Source: Brachynemurus nebulosus
Taxonomy: Eukaryota > Arthropoda > Insecta > Neuroptera > Myrmeleontidae
Length of the DNA: 64,000 nt
Assembly: GCA_035578155.1 (NCBI GenBank)
Contig: JAPWDM010000001.1
Span: 4,964,172 to 5,028,171 of the forward strand
Reading direction: 5' to 3'
The notes under the pieces were generated by a model. That model was not told the origin of the DNA and did not search any database. It was given only the letters and a program-made list of their open reading frames with translations. Positions 20,871 through 31,651 of this stretch are shown here, in pieces (position 1 is the stretch's first letter; each line of letters begins with the position of its first letter). The position numbers and the translations under genes were made by a program.

Positions 20871-22235
20871 ACAAGCTTAAAATTTTTTGGCGAAAATAGA
20901 GGTAACAATTTATTTATTTACACTTGAATTCCTTTCAGAAATTGGATTCAAAATGATTTTTTAAATATTTTTGCAGTCATAGTTCCTTTCGAGTATCATT
21001 CTAAAGGTGTTAGTTCTAAATTTTTTTCCCATAGTGTAATTGTAATTGATTTTTTTATTATGTCCGTTAACAATACTGTGGCCCAGATTTAATCCAAGGC
21101 AAGGCTAAATCATCGTCTATTTAAGTAGAAAAGGTTACTAATTCGAAATATATCTGTTTCAATAAGGTAAATTTTCAAGTGAAAAATTCTAAAGTATTTT
21201 ACAATTTATTATTCTTGTAACTCTGACAATTTAGCTTGTTAAATTACATTAATCTAGAACTATCTTAATAATAAGTCGTAAAATATAATTTTTAAGACAA
21301 TTTAGGTAAAACAATTATTAAAAATCTATTGTTTCAATAAATTTTAAACTTAAAATATCCAATTTGTACGTAATAAAATCACAAGATTTATATATTTAAT
21401 AACAATTCCTTAAAAATACATACGTTTATTTCTAATTACTGACGTTATTATCAACTACTTATATTTATATTTTATATTAACAATAAAACAAAAATTGTAT
21501 AATTACAATTAGGTATAAGTACGCTTATTATTACGAAAATAAGGTTTTATATTTTTAAATATACTTTACACATTCATATGTTTTGAGTTTAGAGTTTAGA
21601 GAGATGATATTATGTGATAACCAATGTTGTATACATACACGTACATATATATAATTTTTAAACGAATTTTCTAGTAGTATGAAAATTTCCAATTAAACTG
21701 AGTTGTTGTTTGGAAGTGGTAGTGGTACAATATATAAACGCTAGATGATGCTCTGTCGGCTTCGCTATTCAACATATGTGGAAATACTTACATATAACAT
21801 GTAATTGTTATAACTTCAGATGAACAACGACGTATGGTGCTACACATTTATATATACACTACGGTGAAAACATTTGGAATTTCTTAAATATTTTATTATA
21901 TTTAATTTCGTAAACCAGCATTTAAACCAGCAGAGCCATAGAGAGAAATGGCGGGCCCCGGAAACAAAGCACATTACTTAAAAAAATAAATGACGAGCAA
22001 AGAAAGCTCCGTTTACTATTTTCCTGGCGCCTACCGACCACTACGGGCCCCCACTTCCAGCTCGGGCCACAAGACTGCAACCCCGGCTAGCTTATCCTCT
22101 CGTTGGGACTGTAAACCAGCAGTAGGTAATAGTCATTTTATTATATTTCTTTCTTTTCCTCGAAGAAATATCCCCGTTTCAAAGTTTCAATATTATTTTA
22201 TCTTTTTTAACGAGACAGCCACGATTGCATAGAAT
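20871..22235. other. No gene seen
   Basis: Mostly A/T. A GC-richer island at 21945-22115 contains GGGCCCCGG and CTACGGGCCCCC. The 80-codon frame across 21990-22232 has no motif and low plausibility. A TATATAAACG box-like sequence at 21731 has no gene behind it. Confidence 0.5.
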
Positions 22236-22410
22236 CTTTATAACCTTACTACTGTTTTGGTACAGAATCGCTGCAACTTTAGTACTGTTAGTACAGAATC
22301 GCTGCAACCTTGCTACTTTTGGTATAAAACCCCTGTAACTTTGCTACTTTAAAACTGCTGTGATTTTGCTACTTGTTGTACACAACTGCTGAAACCTTAC
22401 TACTTTTGAT
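22236..22410. repeat. Short degenerate tandem repeat
   Basis: The phrase CTGCAACTTT-CTACTTTTGGTACAGAATCG recurs about four times at irregular 35-50 bp spacing (CTGCAACTTTAG, CTGCAACCTTGC, CTGTAACTTTGC, CTGAAACCTTAC). Confidence 0.65.
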
Positions 22411-22799
22411 AAAGAAATTAATAGATAAAATTATTGAAGAAGTAACGATCTTGACTAACGGTACTCTGAAGTAATTTATCTTCAATTTTGGAAACAACCT
22501 TTCAGTAGCTTCAATGGTAATAGTATAATTGATGAAGTTAATATACTTTGCAGATTAGTAACAAACGTTGGGCACAGTTCAGACAAATTACATATTTTTA
22601 AATAATCATTATAATACATATTTAGAAAATTGTGATTCTGGAATGCAAAACACGGTGCTTAGTGCGATACACCGTCATCATGGCCCTCAGGCTGATCCTG
22701 ACCGTAAATATCATTATTTGGTGCTACTAAATACCGAGGAATTTAACTCTTTCAGTCCCAAATTATGAAAAGGATATTTGAAAGATAATTTTTTCCATA
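22411..22799. other. No gene seen
   Basis: Unique AT-rich sequence. The 66-codon frame across 22568-22768 has no recognisable domain. Confidence 0.45.
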
Positions 22800-23477
22800 A
22801 TTACATATTTTCAAAATCAGTTCTGTAGTTAATTTTTGGCACTTTTGGGTCCTCTGGATCGTAACCGATCTCATATAGTGCAGCATATATCCATTTAACA
22901 ATATATTATTAGATTACATAACTATAGTTTTCGATTTTTTTTCTAAGTATGCAAATATATATATAAATTTTCTCTCTAAAGGAGGACATCATAAAAAAAT
23001 TTTCTTTCCATAACGTACTCTTAAAAAATCTGGCTAATTTTAATTTAAAAAGATGAAACAGAGCTATTGTTATTATAACACATACATACATATTGAATAA
23101 CTAACTAGCACTTGTTTTATCTAGAAAAGAATTGCTAAAACGGTGAGGCATTTATTGTAAAAAAATTCAATAAATTTCTTAATTTTCCTCAAAAGTTAGT
23201 TCACTTAGAACAATGTTTTAAAAGCTTATCTTATGCAATTTTTTACGCTCTTTCCGATGGTGTAAAAAAAAATTAAAAAAATGTTTGAATTCTAGCCAAA
23301 TTTTGCAAAAAATCATTAAAAATGGCGAAAAATGGCCGAAAAACCTACTTCTGGGCATCCGACGTGTCTGGCTAACGAACTTAGCCGAGCCAATCCAGAT
23401 TTCAGCTCGCATACCAAATTTCATAAGAGTTAAACGTTTCTTTCGAGAGTTATCGTGCACGCACATAAATACATATA

Positions 23478-23562
<85 letters not shown>

Positions 23563-23692
23563 TTTAGTGAAATAGATGTTCGGATTTTCGGGTTCTAGAG
23601 GCTCCAAAACAAATTTCTATCATAGTCCCGGACTTAGGTTTTACCATAAGAGCTGCTGTAATAGCTGAATTTCCAGAACGGAAACTCGCTTA
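22800..23692 (+). mobile_element. HINE-like element, copy B, 5' truncated
   Basis: One 120-bp satellite unit (22800-22905, complement of the phrase seen in the array) comes first. The conserved block with TCTGGCTAACGAACTTAGCC, a (TA)n core (23480-23559), AAATTTTAGTGAA and CAAAACAAATTTCTA follow. The 3' hairpin TTTCCAGAACGGAAA then CTCGCTTA closes it near 23692. The ATACCCC tip is absent. Membership of 23175-23692 is clear; the link back to 22800 is likely. Confidence 0.65.
23480..23559. repeat. (TA)n microsatellite core of HINE copy B
   Basis: An 80-bp TA run sits between the conserved flanks shared with copies A, C and D. Confidence 0.95.
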
Positions 23693-23797
23693 TAAGAGAT
23701 AAAGATAGAGAAAGTTTGTAAAAACCCAGTTTCCACTGGTAACAATCGACAGGTTCCAATGATACATCGGAGTAGTCAGAAGCGATCAGAAGCGAAT

Positions 23798-23862
23798 TAA
23801 AATCTAATTAGGTTAGGACCTTTCGATTTCTAATTAGATTTTAATTCGTTTCTTAATTATAA
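23798..23862. repeat. 22-bp-arm hairpin
   Basis: AAGCGAATTAAAATCTAATTAG is followed after about 19 nt by CTAATTAGATTTTAATTCGTTT, with one mismatch in the stem. Confidence 0.8.
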
Positions 23863-24124
23863 ATTGTTTTTGAGGTACAACACTGGATCTTTACAATATA
23901 ATCTTCCCACTAAAACCGTTCTTTTTCTAGACATTTGAGAGACACCTATCACCATCTACAGGCAGAGTATGAAACTTGCTAAAGACCCTTGAACTAAGGG
24001 AAAAGTCGGTTTTATGTTTTCTATGTATTATGTAACGTAAGTTAACATTGTTCAAGAATAACGCTGAAGGGTTAAAGTGTTTATTTAAAGGGTTAAAAAG
24101 TTAATATTATTTCTGAATTTCTTA

Positions 24125-25233
24125 AGATGCGGATCCACCAAGCGCGCAAACTGTTTGCAAATGTTTGTAAATGTTTGCGAACACAAAATTTTTTTGGTGG
24201 AGACGATCGTCACGAATGTTTGCAATTGTTTGCTAATGTTTGTCAGGATTCCAACCGAAGTCGGTACATCAAAGGGAATTCGTTGTTTGGTACGATTTGT
24301 GTTTTTCTAGTGGAGACGGTATGTGATATGAAATACATACGAACAACAAACATATATCCATATGTATAATTTTTAATATTATTTTTGGTTTTATGTTACT
24401 TTGTTGTAAATATAACAGCATAATTTTGTGTTTTAAAAAGGATTAAGTACTGCAATTTTAAATTAGAATAAAAATAATATGGATTGAGATAATGAAAAAT
24501 TTCTATAATTAATCAAATTTTATAAATCAAACTAGAAATATGGCAAACCACCAATAAATTTTATTATAATCAAATTAAAAAACAGGATGCGTGCTATTCT
24601 CCACTCTCGCCGTTCAGAAGTGAACAAGCCAAAGAAGAAGGCTGTACATACTTCGGGAATTATTGGGAATTATTTTGTTAAATAACTGCCTCGAAATTCG
24701 GAAAAGATACATAAGGCTTTTGTAAGACTCTCTTGTAGCTAAAAATATTATCGCTAGTCTAACTTCGACGGATATACAGTCTCTGTAGTTAATATCCCGT
24801 TTAATAATTTTTGAGCTAATTTGGGAAATTAAAAATTCTAAATCTTCCGATGACATACGGCAAAAATTTTTAAATAAACCTCTCCTAAGGTCTGTTTTTA
24901 AGTCTGTTAATAACTGTATAGAACTTCTTGTTTTTAAAAAATTATATATTCAAAATCTACGTTTTCTCTTTCCTTTTTTGATTAGAGGTTATTACGACAT
25001 AGTGCTAACAATAAGTTCTTGGAGTCATTTTTTATATGTGATTACATAATTATGTAATTTATATAGAAATATAGAAATACGTGGAACAGCTACAAACATT
25101 CGCAAATGGGTTATCGTTTGTAACTGTTTATTCAGTGGAGACAGTGTGTTCGCAAACAGTTAAAAACAGCTGCAAACATTTGCAAACAACTACAAACATT
25201 TGAAGCAAATGTTTTTTCGGTGGATCCGCACCT
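24125..25233 (-). mobile_element. PIF/Harbinger element, decayed
   Basis: The ends AGATGCGGATCCACC (24125) and, complemented, AGGTGCGGATCCACC (from 25233) are inverted repeats, and TTA borders both sides (24122-24124 and 25234-25236). That 3-bp duplication is the Harbinger signature. TTTGCAAATGTTTG-type motifs repeat just inside both tips. The only coding remnant is a minus-strand transposase piece, so this 1.1 kb copy is an internally deleted derivative. Confidence 0.88.
24600..24930 (-). pseudogene. Harbinger transposase N-terminal fragment
   Basis: On the minus strand an open frame runs from about 24930. It includes FKNFCRMSSEDLEFLI, INYRDCISVEVRLAI and SLMYLFRISRQLFNKIIP. This is the N-terminal region of HARBI1-like transposases: RMS-x-EDFE, the R-x-x-I-S-x-E-x-RL step and the FRIS-x-x-x-I-x-x-IIPEVC helix-turn-helix segment. 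After IIP the frame is thrown off by a 10-bp tandem duplication (AATTCCCAAT near 24655-24672). The expected EVCTAFF continues in another frame. The DDE catalytic half is absent. It would have cut and joined DNA ends; this copy cannot. Confidence 0.8.
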
Positions 25234-25310
25234 TTACAATGCGATTTTCATATTACGAACAAATTGCATTATAGGAGGATTGACTCTAATATGTATGAAA
25301 AAATATTACC

Positions 25311-25987
25311 AAAGGGCATAGCCGGGTAAGATAGGGAAAACGGTCCTTGACACAAAATTGATTGTTTTTATAGGAAATAATACTTCTTAGCCCCAGATAC
25401 GTTCTTGCCAAATTTCAACCCTCCGAGGCTAATAGTTTATGAATACACAAACAGACAAAAATTTTCAAAAAAAAATTTTTTTGACGAAATTAGTGAGTCG
25501 ATTTATTTGAGTTTAATATATATTGTGCACCCACCTTAGGCAAAATAATAAAAAAAAATTAACGTTATATCCGTGTATTATGCTAATTTTTTTAAATTTT
25601 TAAATTTAAGTAAATTTTTTTTGGCACTTACGCGTTAGCGACACCCACCATTTTTTGTTGTAACGCGTAAGTGCCAAAAAAAATTTACTTAAATTTAGAA
25701 ATTTAAAAAAATTAGTATAATAAAGGGATATAACGTTAATTTTTTTTTATTACTTTGTCTAAGGTGGGTACACAATATATATTAAACTCAAATAAGTCGA
25801 CTCAGTAATTTCGTCAAAAAAAATTTTTTTGGAAAATTTTTGTCTGTTTGTGTATTCATAAACTATTAGCCTCGGAGCGTTGAAATTTGGCAAGAACGTA
25901 TCTGGGGCTAAGAAGTATTATTTCCCATAAAAACAATCAATTTTGCGTCAAGGGCCGTTTTCCCTATCTTACCCGGCTATGCCCTTT
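25311..25987. mobile_element. GGGCATAGCCGGG MITE, copy 2, complete
   Basis: AAAGGGCATAGCCGGGTAAG starts at 25311 and its complement ends at 25987. The inverted arms cover nearly the whole element, including the AAATTTCAACCCTCCGAGGC segment. The centre is GTTAGCGACACCCACC-ATTTTTTG-TTGTAACGCG. A diverged, tip-truncated copy is at 9755-10240. Confidence 0.9.
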
Positions 25988-27050
25988 ATCATTTTTCTTC
26001 TTAGCAAGTTTTAACGTTTTAACTTTTAATGTCCAAATTTTTTTGTAGACTTTCATACCATCCCGATCACAATTCAATACTAAAAGTTGGTAATCTGTAT
26101 TATTGAGTAATAACAGGTCATACTTTCGATATTTTCTCATCTTAAAATTGATGTCCCATTTTCAAATTTTTTAATGATAGTGTACTTTATATATTATAAA
26201 TATATCGTATTATACATCCATAGATATACGCTGTATATAGCGAGAAATGTGAAATTCCGAAAGGAGATCGATGTTATAATAAGCAGAAAGAGAATGGTGT
26301 GGAGTTCTGTGTTGCCGTCGCGATGTTCTACCGCCATCGCTTGTTATAATCGCGTCTCTAGGGATAAGTCCGTCATAGCAGCTTTTATCCTTCTTGTCTA
26401 TATGTATACGTATGTATATGTGTGTGTATATGTATACATGTATATGGATATTTATACATACGTATATATGTATATTATTGGTCTACTCTCTACTGCAATA
26501 TTGTTTAAAGTTGTAGTTTACTGTTGACTAAATACTTATAATTTTCTTAATAACGATTGTAATTTGAAAATATCAGTAGTTTAGTAATGTATTCTTCGTG
26601 AGAGTCCTGGATTAAGAATGAAATATCCGCACTCTAGATCTAGTTATATATGTGTGGTCCAAGTGTCACTATAGAGCAGACAGCTTCTAACTAAACTTCT
26701 ACAAATAGTCTCTTACCATACTTGTTGCCGTAAAATGTGCTATACGAAGCTAAATTAGAAGCAACGCGAATGTTGGTAAATACGCATTTTAATCTAATTT
26801 ACGAAACAATACCACTAGAATTAAAACACATCAATTAAGTTTAGTTACTTACTTTAGCTATTAAACACTTGTAAATTCGGCATTAAAAAAGTATAAACAT
26901 TTAAGAAAAAGTAATACGAGTATTAAAGAAATGGATCGAAAAGCGAAAAATGGTCGATAGTTATCCTTCTAATTTATTAATTTTCATATTACCAAAATTG
27001 TACTACAAAATATTACCTGTTGCAAAAATAACACAGACCTACAAATTTAT
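25988..27050. other. No gene; imperfect TA/TG microsatellite
   Basis: 26395-26480 is an imperfect TATATG/TATACG repeat that creates a YVYMY-rich open frame across 26174-26527. The rest is AT-rich and shows nothing recognisable. Confidence 0.5.
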
Positions 27051-27062
27051 AATCCTTTTTTT

Positions 27063-27697
27063 AAAAATCACAAAGTGATTGAAAAAATTATCCGGCCTGG
27101 CTAGTTACTAGTAGATCCTGGGTTCGATTCCCGGCCGATCCGGATAATTTTTTCAATCACTTTGTGATTTTTAATTTACATGTGGTTTTTGGTCATACTA
27201 TACCAAGGAAATCGAGTGCTTAAAGTTTCAGTTTATCTGAACGATAAGTGAACATATCAATACTGCGTGTGTTGAAATGCAAACAAAAGTTTGTCATACG
27301 TAGTAATGTCTCACAAGCACTCGATAATATTTGAAATTAAAATTTTAACTGTTTCTCGAATTAGAGAGAGTACTAACACACATAGGTGATTGAATGGGTG
27401 TCCGGCTCGGAAGCTTGCCGAGCATAGGATCGTTGGTGTAGAGGTTAGCACGCCTGGCTAGTTACTAGGAGATCCTGGGTTCGATTCCCGGCCGATCCGG
27501 ATAATTTTTTCAATCACTTTGTGATTTTTAATTTACATGTGGTTTTTGATCATACTATACCAAGGAAATAGAGTGCTTAAAGTTTCAGTTTAGCTGAACG
27601 ACAAGTGAACATATCAATACTGCGTGTGTTGAAATGCAAACAAAAGTTTGTCATACGTAGTAATGTGTCACAAGCACTCGATAATATTTGAAATTAA
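27063..27697 (+). mobile_element. Dimeric tRNA-derived SINE inserted as one unit
   Basis: Two SINE monomers in the same orientation (27096-27342 and 27427-27697) are enclosed by a 12-bp direct repeat AATCCTTTTTTT (27051-27062 and 27698-27709), which looks like one target duplication. Monomer 1 lacks the first half of its tRNA head and starts with a 35-bp inverted copy of its own body (27061-27095 pairs exactly with 27140-27174). Both share the body (CAATCACTTTGTGATTTTT) and tail (GATAATATTTGAAATTAAAA). A third copy, tail only, is at 50050-50143. SINEs move by reverse transcription with a LINE's machinery. Confidence 0.75.
27427..27499 (+). other. tRNA-Thr(AGT)-like SINE head
   Basis: These 73 nt fold as a cloverleaf. 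The acceptor GGATCGT/CCGATCC has one mismatch at pair 7-66. The D stem is GTGT/GCAC, the anticodon stem CCTGG/CTAGG with loop CTAGTTA (anticodon AGT at 27460-27462), and the T stem CTGGG/CCCGG with loop TTCGATT. A and B boxes are intact (TGGTGTAGAGG, GGTTCGATTCC). The conserved non-tRNA body and further copies show it is a SINE head, not a free-standing tRNA gene, though it should still recruit RNA polymerase III. Confidence 0.8.
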
Positions 27698-27859
27698 AAT
27701 CCTTTTTTTCTTTTTTGACTTCAATGCCGTCTTATTAGGTTTTGTTTTTATCACATCAGAGTTTTTCACAATACATACTTATAAAAATCATGTAAAAATT
27801 GGGGTATTCAACAAAAAACAAAAAAAAGAGAAATCTTTCTTCTTGCTCTTTACTAACTG

Positions 27860-28480
27860 CTCCTAAGTCTCCCGGAAAGTAGCAACTGAAGAAAATGAAC
27901 TAAGAGACTCATGAGGCAACCAAATCTTTGAAAATTTTGGAGCATGTTATTTATAATATTTTCATAATTGGAAAATTTGTGATTTCCTAGGAAGTTTTTA
28001 ATAACTTTTTTCGGCGTTTGAAAGTTTTCAAGTTTCATTAGTTTCCGTATCTGGGATCCAACAAAAATACCTTCAGTTTAGCTTCAGACAAAGATGAATA
28101 TTGTTTGTAAATACTTGAATCTATCGCCTTAATTCGCCCATCGCCATACTTGACTCTAAGCCTTCACAAATTTTTTCATAAGACCAAGCTTTATGTGCAA
28201 AAGGAGTAGTTAGATTTTATTAAGTAAGACTAAATTCTGTCGAACTATATTTTTACTTCCTGACTCCAAATTAATTCTTGCTGGCTATTCTTTTCTTCTA
28301 TAATATTTTGCTCTGTTCTTGCCATCCGATTCACATAAAAAACAGATATATTGTATAACCACTTTGCTGTCCTAAAAATATTGAAAATATTTTAAGTTTT
28401 CACTTCTGTCAGCAGTCCCCATGACTGCTTGTGTTGTTTTTTAGTCAATTCATGGTACAATGAGCAATTGCAATCAGACA
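27860..28480 (-). pseudogene. Decayed repeat-associated protein, function unknown
   Basis: On the minus strand one frame, broken by several stops, reads VIQYICFLCESDG, then LLHIKLGLMKKFVKA, EGIFVGSQIRKLMK, KVIKNFLGNHKFSNYENII and FGCLMSLLVHFLQ. I recognise this motif order (C-x2-C near YICFLC, HIKLGLMK, GIFVGPQIR, NFLGN, MSLKVHFL) from multi-copy uncharacterised proteins of insects and cnidarians that behave like mobile-element genes. At least four in-frame stops occur (around ...RRKE*, ...NKI*, ...VKA*). The uninterrupted part is 27853-28038. No terminal repeats were located. The product's role is unknown and this copy is dead. Confidence 0.65.
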
Positions 28481-28885
28481 AACTTCATTTTATATCGTAA
28501 TTGTAAGTCTGACTAAACATACATCGCCTTTAAACTATTCCTATTGAAAAAATAATGAAAAAATAAAAATTTTATTTTCTCAAAATTCTGACGTGATGGA
28601 ATTTTTTGACTACTTTTCCCGTAATTAGCACACAAAAATCTAGCAGAAACACTACTTGAACTTCAAAAAGGAAATTCGTTGTAGGTCTGTGTAATGAACA
28701 TTAATAAGTTTTTAAAAATCTTTATAGAAAATTCAACGAGAGTTTTGACATGCGACTTCAATAAAGCGTCTGCTCGTTATACTTTCATATAACGTATGTT
28801 AGAGATAATTTCATAATTTTATTAATTAATCAGCCAATTATATTATATTTGTTCATCAATCAGCTCTCATAGGAACACGGAGAAG
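28481..28885. other. No gene seen
   Basis: AT-rich sequence with no motif recognised. Confidence 0.45.
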
Positions 28886-29089
28886 AAAAAAAAGCTCCCA
28901 TCGGCACCAAATTTCGCTCTTTTTTAAAGACACTTTTTTCAAAAAATTATAATAATTATAAAAAATAAATAAAAAAAATATTTTTGTATGTGGTGTTAAT
29001 CGTAAAAAAGAGTTCATCCCCATTCCCCCATCCTATCCATCCGAAAAAAAATTGACTATTTTTCGGCAGAATCACACTGTGATGGTACT
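28886..29089 (-). mobile_element. Fragment of TTAA element, relative of 47236-48081
   Basis: Read on the minus strand from 29089, GTACCATCACAGTGT, GGATGGATAGGATGGGGGAATG and ACGATTAA-ACC match the left part of 47236-48081. TTAA follows the tip (29090-29093). The other end is missing. Confidence 0.75.
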
Positions 29090-29093
29090 TTAA

Positions 29094-30825
29094 ATCATAG
29101 CCAACAATTTTTTTAACGTATGGTACCGAAGCTCTTACTATTGATACATATATTCAAACTGAAGCAGACAAGTATGGACATCGACTTACCTTCTATCGTT
29201 GACTACATCCTTTATCTTTTTGAACTTAAAATGTACCAGCAGTGTCTACAGAGAAAATTGTAAATAGCTATTCCGCAAGATCTTTGCAACTATTGCTATA
29301 CCATTTTATTTCATCAGATTCTAACTATTAAATCGAAGAAACTTGAATAAATTAAATTTGTGTATGTTTATTTGCCTATTGTCGAAGACAAGGACAAGGT
29401 ACTTTAAAATAATGGCGATACTTTACAAATAAATTAGCCAAACGTAATCGTTTACTGTCAATGGATTTAAAAGTTGAGAGACAGATGAACACAATAAGAA
29501 GCAAAACAAATCTAACAACCACAACAATATGAACAATCCCATACTATCCATTCTATTCGACGACTTTCATTCCAGCAGCTACCACCGACTAGCTCTCTCC
29601 ATATACATACATATGTATGTGTACCTACCTACCTCAATGTATGTCGCATATGTTAGCAGCTCAATTGAGTTTTTAACGTTGGTTGCTACTAGTGTATGTC
29701 CTATTGCACTCACTGGATATGACAGTATTGTTATTTTAAATTTAAGAGAAAAATTCGACGTCATATCTATGTGCACTGGGAGCTAGGAGTGAGTACCTAT
29801 AGTTTTGCTACTTACCTTGGACATACCTATACAATAACCGTCATCATTGCCATTTATTCCTGGTTTTTGTAACAATCATTTCCTATAGTGGGTAGTTTAT
29901 TGATGTCTGTCTTTTGTTTGTCTTTTTTTTTTTTTTTAAATTAACGAGATTTCTCAAGAAAAATTTAGTTGTACCTAGGATGGGTAAAGGGGTAAAACTT
30001 AAGGCGAAATTTTAGTTTAGAGATTGGAAGCAGCTGATTTTTGGCCTGTTATAAATATGTTCTTAAAACAAAATTTTAAAATTCTCCATGTCTGGAAGTT
30101 GTTTATATTTAAGGAGGTCTTCCTATGTGACGCGTAGAATTTCAAGCTTATTTTGATTTTTTTTCTGTGTCAAAATAAAATACAATCTATTCAGTATTTT
30201 TATATGTTTCTACTTGCATCTTGGATTGTACGAAAAAATTTTTTCTTACTCAATTTTACAATATTTTGTTTATGTTGAAAGGGTGAGAGTGGACTCCCCC
30301 CCCCCCAAAAAAAAACATGGGTGGATGGCGTAGAGTAAATTTCCATTGATAATGACCTAAAATGAAAAAATCAACCATATTCTTGTTTTATAGATTTGTC
30401 TGTATCGTCCGAACTAGGATTTTGTTATTTATATTAATAAATAACAAATTGGCGTACTTTGAAAAAAAATTTCAAAAATTGTGATTATCTTCATTGAAAA
30501 TCGAGAAAAACAATATGAAGTTATTATCAAAAATAAATGATTATAGTTCGAACGATAACCACTAGTATGTAGAAGAGCGTGCTAAAATTATGACCCAATC
30601 GGTTTATGAGAATTTCGCGTATACTGCCCACCAATCAGAAAAATGTAGTTTCTGGGAAAAAGTGTTTAAAGTTTTACCTACTGTTTTAGGAAAAAATATC
30701 TTCATAAAAGATACTATATATTTACTAGACTTCAAACAAAATGATCCTTAACAGAGTCAGGGTGTGTAATATTTCGAAAAGGGGGGGGGGGGGGGGGTAT
30801 AAACTATTTTGCTTTGGTCATGAAC
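29094..30825. other. No gene; homopolymer runs
   Basis: A C run lies near 30295-30306 followed by A, and a G run at 30781-30797. The overlapping short frames on both strands at 29529-29786 show no domain. Nothing else was recognised. Confidence 0.5.
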
Positions 30826-31345
30826 GAAAAAGTATATTGTTCAGTAAGTGGGAAAAGAGGTTTATGTCTCACGAATATAAGTTTATTGCGTGAGCCCGCA
30901 GGGCGAGTGCAACAATTTATGTGAGTGAGAAATAAGCATTTCCCACGTATTTTATACTATACTTTTTCTACGAGAGCATTTTTTCTCGTAAAATTTAACA
31001 TAATTAAAATAAGTTTTAAATAAGTAGTAACAATTTTTTAAATTTATGTCAGTGATAAGATGTTTAAAGCGTGATAAAATTATTGCCAAAGCATACTTTG
31101 AAACTATGGAAACAATAATAAAATGTAAATAATCAGCTCACATAATATGTACATTTTTAGAATTATTTGTATAGATTACATTGAGGAGAGAATCCATAGC
31201 TAACTTTTTTTATTATATTAAGCCGGGGGAAATTATGTCGCAAGGCTATTTCCGCACGGTGTGGGTAATTGTTAATTTTTACATCTAGTTAGCCGTGTGC
31301 AAAATGTGACTTTTAATAGTAGGAGTAGAAAAGAATATTTTTAGT
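30826..31345. repeat. Dispersed repeat, inverted partner at 44730-45225
   Basis: Shared landmarks in order are GTGGGAAAAGAGG, GAGCCCGCAGGGCGAGTGCAAC, ATACTATACTTTTTCT, GCATACTTTGAAACTATGG and GTGTGCAAAATGTGAC. All reappear, complemented and in reverse order, at 44730-45225. It has no coding frame; class unknown. Confidence 0.85.
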
Positions 31346-31423
31346 TGTGTTTAAAAAGTCAATTTTATTGCTATTTACTAGTATATGTACATTTAGGTCA
31401 GAGCAGAGGTATACATTTTCTAC

Positions 31424-31651
31424 AAGACATTAAATTTTTTAGCCCACTTCAATAATTGATGCACTCCAGCACTGATGTACTCCATTGCATGATAGTTATA
31501 CTTACCGACATCAGCTACACCTAATTCATAGAATAACCCTTCCGATTTTTCATAAGGATCATTTTCTTGGAGCGCTAACACTTTATGCTATTCGCTATAC
31601 ACTCTTCTATTTGCTATAACTTCATAAGTAATTTGAATTTCGGTCTACAAT
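31424..31651 (-). pseudogene. Exon-like reading frame, product unknown
   Basis: The minus strand reads from TEIQITYEVIANRRVYSE through one in-frame TAG to HKVLALQENDPYEKSEG, then FYELGVADVGKYNYHAMEY and LLKWAKKFNVL, ending in TAG. About 75 codons of balanced, soluble-protein composition with one stop stand out from the surrounding AT-rich noise. A possible acceptor (TTGTAG) precedes it and AATAAA follows about 60 nt after the stop (31362-31367). I do not recognise the family. It may be the last exon of a dead gene or transposon. Confidence 0.4.

Noticed and set aside
20871..22235. Promoter at the TATATAAACG sequence (21731)
   Set aside because: No coding region or transcript evidence downstream.
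23285..23560. 91-codon frame ending in IYIYI
   Set aside because: Runs through HINE copy B into its TA repeat; similarity to the 16 kb frame reflects the repeat family.
26174..26527. 117-codon frame
   Set aside because: Second half is a TATATG microsatellite and the first half has no domain.
27427..27499. Functional tRNA-Thr gene
   Set aside because: The same body and tail follow both copies and a third truncated copy exists, so it is a SINE head.
30292..30797. Poly-C and poly-G runs as quadruplex signal
   Set aside because: Single homopolymers, possibly sequencing-sensitive, with no gene context.
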